Positions 52,940-59,617 of a stretch of 64,000 nucleotides of DNA are shown here, one piece after another (positions within the stretch are counted from its first letter, which is position 1; every line of letters starts with the position of its first letter). The DNA is from Fontisphaera persica (lineage in GTDB: Bacteria > Verrucomicrobiota > Verrucomicrobiia > Limisphaerales > Fontisphaeraceae). The position numbers and the translations under genes are program-made. Location: NCBI RefSeq assembly GCF_024832785.1, contig NZ_CP116615.1, positions 3,410,001 through 3,474,000 on the forward strand. Direction: 5' to 3'. Under the pieces are notes generated by a model. The model was not told the DNA's origin, searched no databases, and saw only the letters and a program-made list of their open reading frames with translations.

Positions 52940-53133
52940 CGGCACAGTCAAGCCGGACGCGCCCGGCCCCCGCCGAAGGCGCAGCGCCCGAATCGCCGCC
53001 ATGCGATGATAGCCAAACAACTCCACCAGTTCGGTGATGATTTGGCTCTTGTGGACCTTGCCCGCCCGCCCGTAGCGCTCCCGCCTCCGGCCAGCACTTT
53101 TTGCCGGGTGTTTTCGCTCATTTGGGTGTTCAT
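52940..53133 (-). pseudogene. Frameshifted N-terminal remnant of a transposase
   Basis: From ATG 53133 the minus strand reads MNTQMSENTRQKVLAG, then about 53090-53080 the meaningful frame shifts by one base to GRRRERYGRAGKVHKSQIIT, ELVELFGYHRMAAIRALRL. This matches the start of ISNCY/integrase-type transposases, which begin with a MS-x-TRxxVL segment and a helix ending LxGYHRKxAIRAL. The rest of the gene is missing; beyond about 52940 only an Arg/Pro-rich frame remains. The 438 bp between the DUF4832-like gene and the first Rhs cassette hold nothing else recognised. Confidence 0.6.
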
Positions 53134-53229
53134 CGTTCGGTAACACCCATTTTGAGCTTACAGGGGCTGCCCCAGCAGCCCCCAAACCCTCCCAGGGTAA
53201 CATTTTTTTGAGTCAAATCGGCGAACCGG

Positions 53230-54123
53230 GTGAATGGGGTGTGGCAGTTGCAAAGACGGTGGAAATATGTATATGATGGATGGAACATGATCGCCGAAGT
53301 CGAAGAAGTGACGGGCGAGGTGCGCACGCACGTGTGGGGGGCGGATTTGTCGGGGACGTTGCAGGGGGTGGGTTTGGCTTCTAGGGATTATGAAACAGGG
53401 TTGGCGGGCGCTGTTGGTCTCGGGGAGCACACGCCTCCGGCGTGTGCCCTTCGGCGTCTCGTCCCGCAAAGCGGGATAAGGCCTGTGTCACGAAAGCCAA
53501 GTTCGGCCACAGGCCAATGGGCGTCGCAATACGAATACAACCCTTTTGGCGAGCTTCTCCGCGCCACCGGCCCCCTGGCCCAGACCTTCAATCATCTCTT
53601 CTCCACCAAATACTTTGACTGGGAAAACAGCCTCTCCTACTACGGCCACCGCTACTACTCCCCCGCCCAGGGCCGTTGGCCACACAGAGACCCTTTGGGA
53701 GATACGGGGTTTGCGCTGCTGCAACGGCCAAGCTGGAAAGGGCACTCGGGGCATAACCTCTATGCGTTCGTTGGCAACGACCCGATCACGCGACTGGATC
53801 CGCTGGGCTTGTGGTATGACAGCATCTCCGGCTACCTGCGCTCATGCACCGAACTGTATCCCTACAACAAGAAGCTATTCTGTAATTGCATGTGTGCTCC
53901 GATTACAGTGCCGGAGTCCGAGGAAGAATGTAGAAAGAAATGCGAAGAGTGTGCCGATCTGGCCTTGTCGATTGGAAAGGGAAAACTCGACCCTCATGGA
54001 ATGTGCTTGTGTACATGCATGCAAGCCAACAAGTGGGCCAAAGCAAACAAGCTGCCGACAGTGGACTGCGGCAAGATTTGCAACAAGGTCAAATGCAAAG
54101 AAAAGGAGCCGGAGGTTCCATGA
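53230..54123 (+). CDS. Orphan Rhs C-terminal cassette 1 with cysteine-rich tip
   Basis: A 297-residue frame from GTG 53230 that begins abruptly within the Rhs repeat region (WKYVYDGWNMIAEVEEVTG); no N-terminal Rhs shell is present. Residues about 17-50 and 101-194 are the Rhs-associated core (YEYNPFGELLRATGP, LSYYGHRYYSPAQGRWPHRD, NLYAFVGNDPITRLDPLGL). Residues about 62-86 are encoded by a palindromic repeat element inserted in frame. The variable tip (195-297) has 13 cysteines in about 103 residues (FCNCMCAP, CRKKCEEC, MCLCTCMQ) and no known family. Its stop overlaps the next ATG (ATGA, 54120-54123), as in toxin/immunity pairs. Without an N-terminal shell it may be a silent cassette or a recombination donor. 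Confidence 0.78.
   Translation: MNGVWQLQRRWKYVYDGWNMIAEVEEVTGEVRTHVWGADLSGTLQGVGLASRDYETGLAGAVGLGEHTPPACALRRLVPQSGIRPVSRKPSSATGQWASQYEYNPFGELLRATGPLAQTFNHLFSTKYFDWENSLSYYGHRYYSPAQGRWPHRDPLGDTGFALLQRPSWKGHSGHNLYAFVGNDPITRLDPLGLWYDSISGYLRSCTELYPYNKKLFCNCMCAPITVPESEEECRKKCEECADLALSIGKGKLDPHGMCLCTCMQANKWAKANKLPTVDCGKICNKVKCKEKEPEVP
53416..53476 (+). repeat. Palindromic REP-like element, copy 1 (inside Rhs cassette 1)
   Basis: GGTCTCGGGG is followed by a perfect 9-bp hairpin (GCACACGCC-TCC-GGCGTGTGC, 53427-53447) and a second hairpin (TCCCGC-AAA-GCGGGA, 53462-53476). It lies in frame within the Rhs ORF. Relatives occur at 54922-54968 (same strand) and, inverted, at 57247-57295 and 57703-57751. 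Confidence 0.65.
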
Positions 54124-54569
54124 AGCTTACAAGGCACATATTCAACGGGTGGCTATGGGCAAGCCTGTTCCTTGCAACAATAGTCTTTTGCGGGTGTGGT
54201 GAGGCAGCCGCGAGGAAGGGGAATTTTACGATCTTCTTCGTCGAACAAGTGCAAAAGTACGGGGGAAAACTGCAAAAGACTAACAATCTCCCAGCAATCC
54301 AAGCACGCTGGACAATGAAGAAAGACGCAAAAGGCTTTGAATGTCTAGTGGCCGATGCCCCCTTCGCACAGTTGGAGGCAATGGCCATCGAAGCGTTCGG
54401 ATCAAAAGGTGAAGGCTCTGGTCCACCAGCCGCGGCATCTCCCTCTCGCATTTTCATGGCGTCTTCGGTGGGTATTGCGTTAATCATGCGGGTCACACCC
54501 GAGGGTGTGCAGTTCAACTGCCTCAGAGGGACGACAAACCCGAATCCGTTCGCACATACCACCAAATAG
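54120..54569 (+). CDS. Lipoprotein coupled to Rhs cassette 1 (candidate immunity protein)
   Basis: A 149-residue protein with a lipobox (LFLATIVFCGC). The mature part (KGNFTIFFVEQVQKYGG, PAIQARWTMKKDAKGFECLV, IALIMRVTPEGVQFNCLRG) matches no family I know. It overlaps the upstream Rhs frame by ATGA, the arrangement expected for translationally coupled tip/immunity pairs. Its DNA is visibly more AT-rich than the flanking core genes. Stop TAG. Immunity function is inferred from position only. Confidence 0.7.
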   Translation: MKLTRHIFNGWLWASLFLATIVFCGCGEAAARKGNFTIFFVEQVQKYGGKLQKTNNLPAIQARWTMKKDAKGFECLVADAPFAQLEAMAIEAFGSKGEGSGPPAAASPSRIFMASSVGIALIMRVTPEGVQFNCLRGTTNPNPFAHTTK

Positions 54570-54711
54570 CGTTGGTGTCCCGCCAAAAGGTGTGAAAGAT
54601 CGTGCGGCACTCAGGCCGTGCCGGGGAAGTCGGCCACCCGCGCCCGCTGCACAGCCCTGGATCATGGAGACTGGGGAGGGGGAGCAATGAAGGCTTGAAG
54701 GGAGGGGTGTT

Positions 54712-55908
54712 TTGGGGGATATTGGGTTCGAGGTCAGCCACAAGATGCAGGTGAGTGAAGCCATAGGCGCGTGGGCAATCGTAGAGGAGAGGAGTTGTCC
54801 CGCAGTGCATGGGACAAGGGGCGAAGTGCGCACGCACGTGTGGGGGGTGGATTTGTCGGGGACGTTGCAGGGGGTGGGTTTGGCTTCTAGGGATTATGAA
54901 ACAGGGTTGGCGGGCGCTGTTGATCTCGGGGAGCACACGTCTCCGGCGTGTGCCCTTCGGCGTCCCGCCGAGGGGAAGTCATTCCTCCACACGTCGCATG
55001 CGGCCACAGAGCAATGGATTGCGCAATACAAATACGGCCCGTTTGGCGAGCTCCTCCGCGCCACTGGACCCCTGGCCCAGACCTTCAATCACCTCTTCTC
55101 CACCAAATACTTTGACTGGGAAACCAGCCTCTACTACTACGCCCACCGCTACTATAATCCCCACACTGGAAGATGGCCATCCAGAGACCCCATCAACGAG
55201 AACGGCGGTGTGAATCTCTACGGGTTCGTCCGGAATGATCCAATTCGCCGCTATGATGCGCTTGGGCAAGCCGACGGTGCTGTTGGTTGGCCGTATCCAG
55301 ACCCCAAGCCTGGCGAACCGCCTCCTTCATATCCGCCACCGATGCCCTTCCCGAAGCCTCCATCAAAAATCTTCAAGAATTACGACTGTTCTTGTTGCAG
55401 AGAGAAGGAAGTCAACGACGGCCTCGTTGAACTAAAGCGCCGCTTCGGGCTGGCGCAGAGCTTTCTCGACAAGAGGCTGAAGCCCGCGGATATGGATCCC
55501 GATGGCGCGACGAGTTGCGCAGCCTGCAAAGAAAGGGTTCTGCAGTTCATGGAGCCGACACCCCGATGCTGGATTTGCTTCATGGACCGCAGATGGGATC
55601 AGGATCCGAACAACCCGCCTCGTGGAGGCGGGACGTTTTGGGATGAGAACTTCATTCATTGCTTCACCGCAAATCCAAGCAAGATTGAAAAGGAAATCGT
55701 CTTCGACTACTTTGAATACCGCTATTACAACGGTAAGAAAGGCAACGGCACTTACGAGGGATCGGGTCTCGGCGAGTTCTACAAACGCCACCCTTACCCG
55801 GGAAAAAGCGAAGCCGGAGGTCTTCCAAGGTGGGGCAACTGCAATGAGCCGGACAAGCAGTGGAATCCGGATTACGGGACGTTCACTCCCCTGGGGGTGC
55901 CCCAATGA
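54712..55908 (+). CDS. Orphan Rhs C-terminal cassette 2 with a different cysteine-containing tip
   Basis: A 398-residue frame from TTG 54712, but Rhs homology begins only at GEVRTHVWGVDLSGTLQGVG (54821). From there 144 bp match cassette 1 with four mismatches. The core continues as QYKYGPFGELLRATGP, LYYYAHRYYNPHTGRWPSRD, VNLYGFVRNDPIRRYDALG. The tip (about 186-398) has a proline-rich linker, then a domain with nine cysteines (DCSCCREKE, SCAACKE, RCWICFMDRRW) and KEIVFDYFEYRYYNGKKG. It is unrelated to tip 1 and matches no family I know. Stop overlaps the next ATG (ATGA, 55905-55908). The true start is unclear because the N-terminal Rhs region is missing. Confidence 0.75.
   Translation: MGDIGFEVSHKMQVSEAIGAWAIVEERSCPAVHGTRGEVRTHVWGVDLSGTLQGVGLASRDYETGLAGAVDLGEHTSPACALRRPAEGKSFLHTSHAATEQWIAQYKYGPFGELLRATGPLAQTFNHLFSTKYFDWETSLYYYAHRYYNPHTGRWPSRDPINENGGVNLYGFVRNDPIRRYDALGQADGAVGWPYPDPKPGEPPPSYPPPMPFPKPPSKIFKNYDCSCCREKEVNDGLVELKRRFGLAQSFLDKRLKPADMDPDGATSCAACKERVLQFMEPTPRCWICFMDRRWDQDPNNPPRGGGTFWDENFIHCFTANPSKIEKEIVFDYFEYRYYNGKKGNGTYEGSGLGEFYKRHPYPGKSEAGGLPRWGNCNEPDKQWNPDYGTFTPLGVPQ
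54922..54968 (+). repeat. Palindromic REP-like element, copy 2 (inside Rhs cassette 2)
   Basis: Carries the same GATCTCGGGG lead and hairpin (GCACACGTC-TCC-GGCGTGTGC, one mismatch) as copy 1. The second hairpin is replaced by different sequence after CGTCCCGCC. Confidence 0.55.
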
Positions 55909-56735
55909 AAACGTTCTTCTTCCTTCTAGTCGCTCATCTGACGGCCACCTGTGCTGCAGCGCAGAAGGTGAAGGAATCCGGTCCGGTCGTCAATGGTCGT
56001 CCGATGAGCTACTGGCTGCGCACATGGGTTGAGAAAACCACGAATGTTAGCCAGCGGATTGAGGCCACCAAGGCATTCAAACAAGCGGGTACGAACGTCA
56101 TTCCCTACCTGCTCGATCAACTCACAGTGGGTGATGCAGTAAGCGCGCGGACGGACCCTAGCGACCCCAATAGCGTTGAAGAACGAAAGCAAGCTTTGGA
56201 ACAGACCATCGCGGCGGAAGCTGCGCTGAGATACATGGGTTCGTGTGTCACGTCCGCAATCCCTGAACTCACCAAGTTGATGGCCTCAACTAATTCTGGT
56301 GCGGTTGTAGCGGCTGCTGAGATTCTTTCCGACCTTGGCCCAGCGGGGGTTCGTGTGTTGGTCAGAGGGCTCACCAATACCAACCACGAGGCGCGCCAGG
56401 CAATCCCCGGTGTGCTAAGACATATGGCAACAAGAAACGCGGGAACGAACCTTCTTGCGGAACTTCCGGCACTGTTCAACGCCCTTGACACGCTTCCAAT
56501 GGACGCGGCTTTTGATTGCACCGACGCGATTGTTCAAAGTGTGGTTGCCGAGTTCATCCGTCGCCTGGATAGCACGAATTCAAGCACACGCTACATCAGC
56601 GCAAAGACGCTGGGACAGTTGGGCACGAGCGCCCAGTCAGCCATTCCGGATCTTGAGAAACTCAGAAATGACCCCGACCAGGATGTTCGCAATGCTGCCG
56701 ATTGGGCATTGCGCCGAATCCGCCGCAATCCCTGA
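55905..56735 (+). CDS. Exported HEAT-repeat protein coupled to Rhs cassette 2 (candidate immunity protein)
   Basis: A 276-residue protein with a signal peptide (MKTFFFLLVAHLTATCAAAQ). Residues about 45-276 form helical HEAT-like repeats: AIPELTKLMASTNSGAVVAA, AEILSDLGPAGVRVLVRGLT, ISAKTLGQLGTSAQSAIPDL, DPDQDVRNAADWALRRI. HEAT repeats bind proteins, which suits a neutralising partner; exported HEAT proteins are also common in Verrucomicrobia for other reasons. ATGA overlap with the Rhs cassette supports coupled expression. Immunity role is an inference. Confidence 0.75.
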   Translation: MKTFFFLLVAHLTATCAAAQKVKESGPVVNGRPMSYWLRTWVEKTTNVSQRIEATKAFKQAGTNVIPYLLDQLTVGDAVSARTDPSDPNSVEERKQALEQTIAAEAALRYMGSCVTSAIPELTKLMASTNSGAVVAAAEILSDLGPAGVRVLVRGLTNTNHEARQAIPGVLRHMATRNAGTNLLAELPALFNALDTLPMDAAFDCTDAIVQSVVAEFIRRLDSTNSSTRYISAKTLGQLGTSAQSAIPDLEKLRNDPDQDVRNAADWALRRIRRNP

Positions 56736-57232
56736 ATGAGAAGTTCCGGCTGTCGCGCAAGAAGCTCGGAGGGAACGCAGCGGCGAACAAGTAACCCCAC
56801 CAGTGCCCCACCAAACGGTTTAAGGAAAACAGCCGCACTCAGGCTGCGCCAGAGGAAGGTCGGCCCGCCACGGCTGCTGCCAGACTGTGGCCGGTGACAA
56901 AGGTGCTGCATTGCGGGACGCCACCTGACGAGGCGATGAGCTGTAAACGCCTGGATGCCCTTCATGCGGAGGTTACAAGGCGCGGTTTTTGGGGCGTGGT
57001 CGTGGACGATAGCGCTTGACGCGGGGTAAATGGGGTGGTTCAGGCGAGCGGCCTGTCTGCCGACAGGCAGGCCCGGTGCTGGGGCTGGCCGTGCCGGTCA
57101 CCGGGCTGACGACGAGGAGGATGACCCTTCAGCCGCAGTCGCTGCCGCTGTTTGGTGGACCACGGCGGCGACGAGGGGATGGAGGCATGAAGGCTTGATT
57201 TAGGGCGTGGGAATAGAGGGCGAGAGCGGGGT
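56736..57232. other. Decayed DNA downstream of the second Rhs module
   Basis: No gene is recognised. It starts with a tail segment at 56831-56870 (GCACTCAGG core) that resembles 54604-54637 downstream of the first module. A perfect hairpin GCCTGTC-TGCC-GACAGGC lies at 57051-57068. A short ATGAAGGCTTGA stretch near 57187 matches one near 54687. Confidence 0.5.
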
Positions 57233-57406
57233 TGGAGTTGACTTCGGCGGGACGCTCCCGCTTCGCGGGACGGGACGCAGGCGCTCCCCGAGACCGGTTG
57301 TCCAAGTCTTGGAAGCAGGTGAGCAAGGTGGTGCAGAACAAGGTGGGCGGGGTGTGGTGTTTGGTTTGAATTCACGCAAAGGCGCGAAGGCGCGAAGACG
57401 GGGGGA
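57233..57406. repeat. Direct repeat pair, copy A (contains inverted REP-like element 57247-57295)
   Basis: Starts GGAGTTGACT, contains the inverted REP-like element (ending GCTCCCCGAGACC) and ends in an ACGCAAAGGCGCGAAGGCG stretch, a type of intergenic repeat common in bacterial genomes. Copy B is at 57690-57866. Confidence 0.6.
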
Positions 57407-57516
57407 GTGGGAGGTGTCGGAGGGTGCGGTTCGGTTTCTTGCGTGTTTCAGCTAGCTCACGGCTTGGTGCATCGTAAAACAAGAATAGGCCTGCGGGGAG
57501 CAGGCCGGACTCGCAG

Positions 57517-57630
57517 CCGTACGCCTTCGCCTCTTTTGAAACTTATTACAACCGCACGCGGCTCTACAGCGCGGTTGGTTACCCATCCCCTAGGCACTTT
57601 GAGAGCCAAATCCACTCAATACAACCCATG
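57517..57630 (+). pseudogene. C-terminal remnant of an IS3-family transposase
   Basis: In the frame with codons starting at 57541 the translation is FETYYNRTRLYSAVGYPSPR followed by HFESQIHS, the typical end of IS3-group OrfB transposases (F-x-YYN-x-xRLHSALGY-x-SPxxFE). No upstream catalytic DDE region is present within the window segment, so only the tail survives. Confidence 0.6.
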
Positions 57631-57689
57631 CGCACCGCCTCCTCAAGGTGTCCATCAAACCGGGGCAAGCCCACAAAGACGCCTGGGGT

Positions 57690-57866
57690 GGAGTTGACTC
57701 CGGCGGGACGCTCCCGCTTTGCGGGACGAGGCGCAGGCGCTCCCCGAGACCGGACGTCCAACTCAGGGACGAGGTTGAGCAAAGTGGTATCGAACGAGGC
57801 ACTGGGGGTTTGGTGTTTTAATTATCGCAATGAAGCAAAGGCGCGAAGACGCAGGGAGTTGAAGGT
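57690..57866. repeat. Direct repeat pair, copy B (contains inverted REP-like element 57703-57751)
   Basis: Matches copy A (57233-57406) in order: GGAGTTGACT, GGCGGGACGCTCCCGCTT, GGCGCTCCCCGAGACCGG, GAGCAA, and GCAAAGGCGCGAAGACG near the end, with substitutions and small indels. Confidence 0.6.
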
Positions 57867-57906
57867 CTTACTGGGCGTCAAGTAGCTCACGCGTCCCCAT
57901 TGTAGC

Positions 57907-57951
57907 GCAGGCGTCCTCGCCTGCGGGTTCACGGAGCCTCCCGGCTCCGTG
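57907..57951. repeat. Double palindrome, REP-like
   Basis: Two adjacent perfect hairpins: GCAGGCG-TCCT-CGCCTGC (57907-57924) and CACGGAGCC-TCCC-GGCTCCGTG (57930-57951). Such GC-rich double stems between genes are typical of REP/BIME-type repeats. Confidence 0.6.
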
Positions 57952-58186
57952 ATTGCAAAATTGCCGTCGTCAAACACACGCCTCTGGACGCACCAATCCG
58001 TACCTCAATCTCGCATTAGCCATAACGTATGGCGTCCCGTCCCGTGGGGCGGTATTCGGCTTGAAACTCGCAGGCCAAGGACAAGGGATGAATAATTATT
58101 CTTCTGCGGCTGCCGTTTCCCTCATCTTCATCTTGGCCTGTAGCCAGCAAAAGCGGGCGGAAATCCCTCAACGCCCATTAACATTC

Positions 58187-58221
58187 CCCTCTCCCCGTGG
58201 GAGAGGGTCAAGGTGAGGGGC
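58187..58221. repeat. Hairpin intergenic repeat
   Basis: CCCTCTCCC-CGT-GGGAGAGGG (58187-58207) followed by TCAAGGTGAGGGG. This sequence type recurs between genes in many genomes. It disrupts a short lipoprotein-like frame at 58088. The following 58229-58300 holds a TATCCGTGTTCATTCGTGG stretch, another common intergenic repeat. Confidence 0.55.
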
Positions 58222-58476
58222 CTCTTATCGTTTTTCGTTTCCTTCGTTTCCTTCTGTTAATAATTTGTGTCTATCCGTGTTCATTCGTGGTTGGTGTTTT
58301 CCCCTTTCACGCGCTCTGACCCTTTTTCCCTCTACCCCATCGCATTGTGTGCCAAAAGTAACTGTTACCCAGCGCCGGGTGGGCAGGAGGCCTGTTGAGC
58401 CATGCTGTGCTTGCAAGGCCTTGCTTGATGCGGCAAACTCCGGGCGCGCAGTTCGCATCAGAAACACCATCCATAT

Positions 58477-59430
58477 ATGGCTGAACCCGCACCAAGGGAA
58501 AAGGCGCGCCACACCTGCCGGAAAATTGCCGACAACATCAGCCGCGTCATGCGCGGGCAATCCGCCGCCACGCGGAAGTTGCTGGCGGCGCTGGCCAGCG
58601 GCGGGCATGTGTTATTGGAGGATTATCCCGGCACCGGCAAGACAACGCTGGCCAAGGCGCTGGCGTTGAGTCTGGACGCGCAGTTCAAACGCATCCAGTT
58701 CACGCCGGATTTGCTGCCGTCCGACATCCTCGGCGTCTCGGTGTATCACCAGCGCGAGCAGGAATTTCGATTTGTGCCGGGGCCGGTGTTTGCCAACATC
58801 GTGCTGGCGGATGAAATCAACCGGGCGTCGCCCCGCACGCAATCGGCGCTGCTGGAGGCGATGGCGGAGGGGCAGGTGAGCGCCGAAGGCCAGCGGCATC
58901 CACTGCCCGCGATGTTTTTTGTGATGGCCACGCAGAACCCGGTGGAGTTTCGCGGCACCTACCCGCTGCCGGAGGCGCAGATGGACCGTTTCGCGCTGAT
59001 GTTCAAGCTGGGCTACGTCAGCCCGGAGGAGGAGGTGGCCATCATGACGGCGCAACAGCAGCATCATCCCATTGAGGATTTGCGGCCCTGCGCCACCACC
59101 GCCGATGTGCTGGAGGTGCAGCAGGCGGTCCGGCAGGTGCGCGTCAGCGATGAGCTGAAACGGTACATGGTGGAGCTGGTGAACGCGACGCGCCACGCGC
59201 CGGGAGTGCAGTTGGGCGCCAGCCCGCGGGGCTCGCTCGCGCTGATGAAAACCGCGCAGGCGCTGGCATTGATGGACGGGCTGGATTTTGTGGCGCCGGA
59301 GCAGGTGCGGGAAGTGGCGGTGGCCGTGCTGGCGCACCGGCTGGTGATGGATCCCCAGGCGCGTTTCGCGGGGCAAACTGCCACGGGCGTGATTGAGGAA
59401 GTGCTCAAGAAAGTGCCGGTGCCGGCGTGA
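58477..59430 (+). CDS. MoxR-family AAA+ ATPase
   Basis: A 317-residue ATPase. Walker A is DYPGTGKTTLAK (about 49-60), Walker B is IVLADEINRASPRTQSALLE with the MoxR-specific sequence, sensor 1 is VMATQNPVEF, and the lid domain follows with SPRGSLALMKTAQALAL. MoxR proteins act as chaperones that insert cofactors or mature partner proteins, and are regularly followed by DUF58 and transglutaminase genes as here. ATG 58477 aligns with the family start. The DUF58 gene begins 187 bp downstream, across a stretch of low-complexity repeats. Confidence 0.94.
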   Translation: MAEPAPREKARHTCRKIADNISRVMRGQSAATRKLLAALASGGHVLLEDYPGTGKTTLAKALALSLDAQFKRIQFTPDLLPSDILGVSVYHQREQEFRFVPGPVFANIVLADEINRASPRTQSALLEAMAEGQVSAEGQRHPLPAMFFVMATQNPVEFRGTYPLPEAQMDRFALMFKLGYVSPEEEVAIMTAQQQHHPIEDLRPCATTADVLEVQQAVRQVRVSDELKRYMVELVNATRHAPGVQLGASPRGSLALMKTAQALALMDGLDFVAPEQVREVAVAVLAHRLVMDPQARFAGQTATGVIEEVLKKVPVPA

Positions 59431-59472
59431 CAAGGGGCGGAGCCGTGATTTGCACCAGGCTGGCAACAGAAG

Positions 59473-59590
59473 GAGTTTCAAGCTTGAAGTTTCAAGTTTC
59501 AAGGGACGTGACTTGTTCAAGGTCATGCGGTTGGATTAAATCCATTCGGATTTCGAGCTTCGGATTTGGGATTTTGGGTCATTGGTCATT
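59473..59590. repeat. Short tandem-like intergenic repeats between moxR and the DUF58 gene
   Basis: 59473-59503 repeats TTTCAAG/CTTGAAG units (GTTTCAAGCTTGAAGTTTC). 59541-59590 has GGATTTCGAGCTTCGGATTT and related units. Both are of a kind seen dispersed between genes in planctomycetes and Verrucomicrobia. No gene fits in 59431-59617. Confidence 0.5.
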
Positions 59591-59617
59591 AACCCTCCCT
59601 TTCCCGTGTGCTGACGC

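Noticed and set aside
58088-58216. A 42-codon frame starting MNNYSSAAAVSLIFILACSQ that looks like a lipoprotein signal.
   Set aside because: The remainder is encoded by a common hairpin intergenic repeat (PLTFPSPRGRG), so at most it is a fragment.
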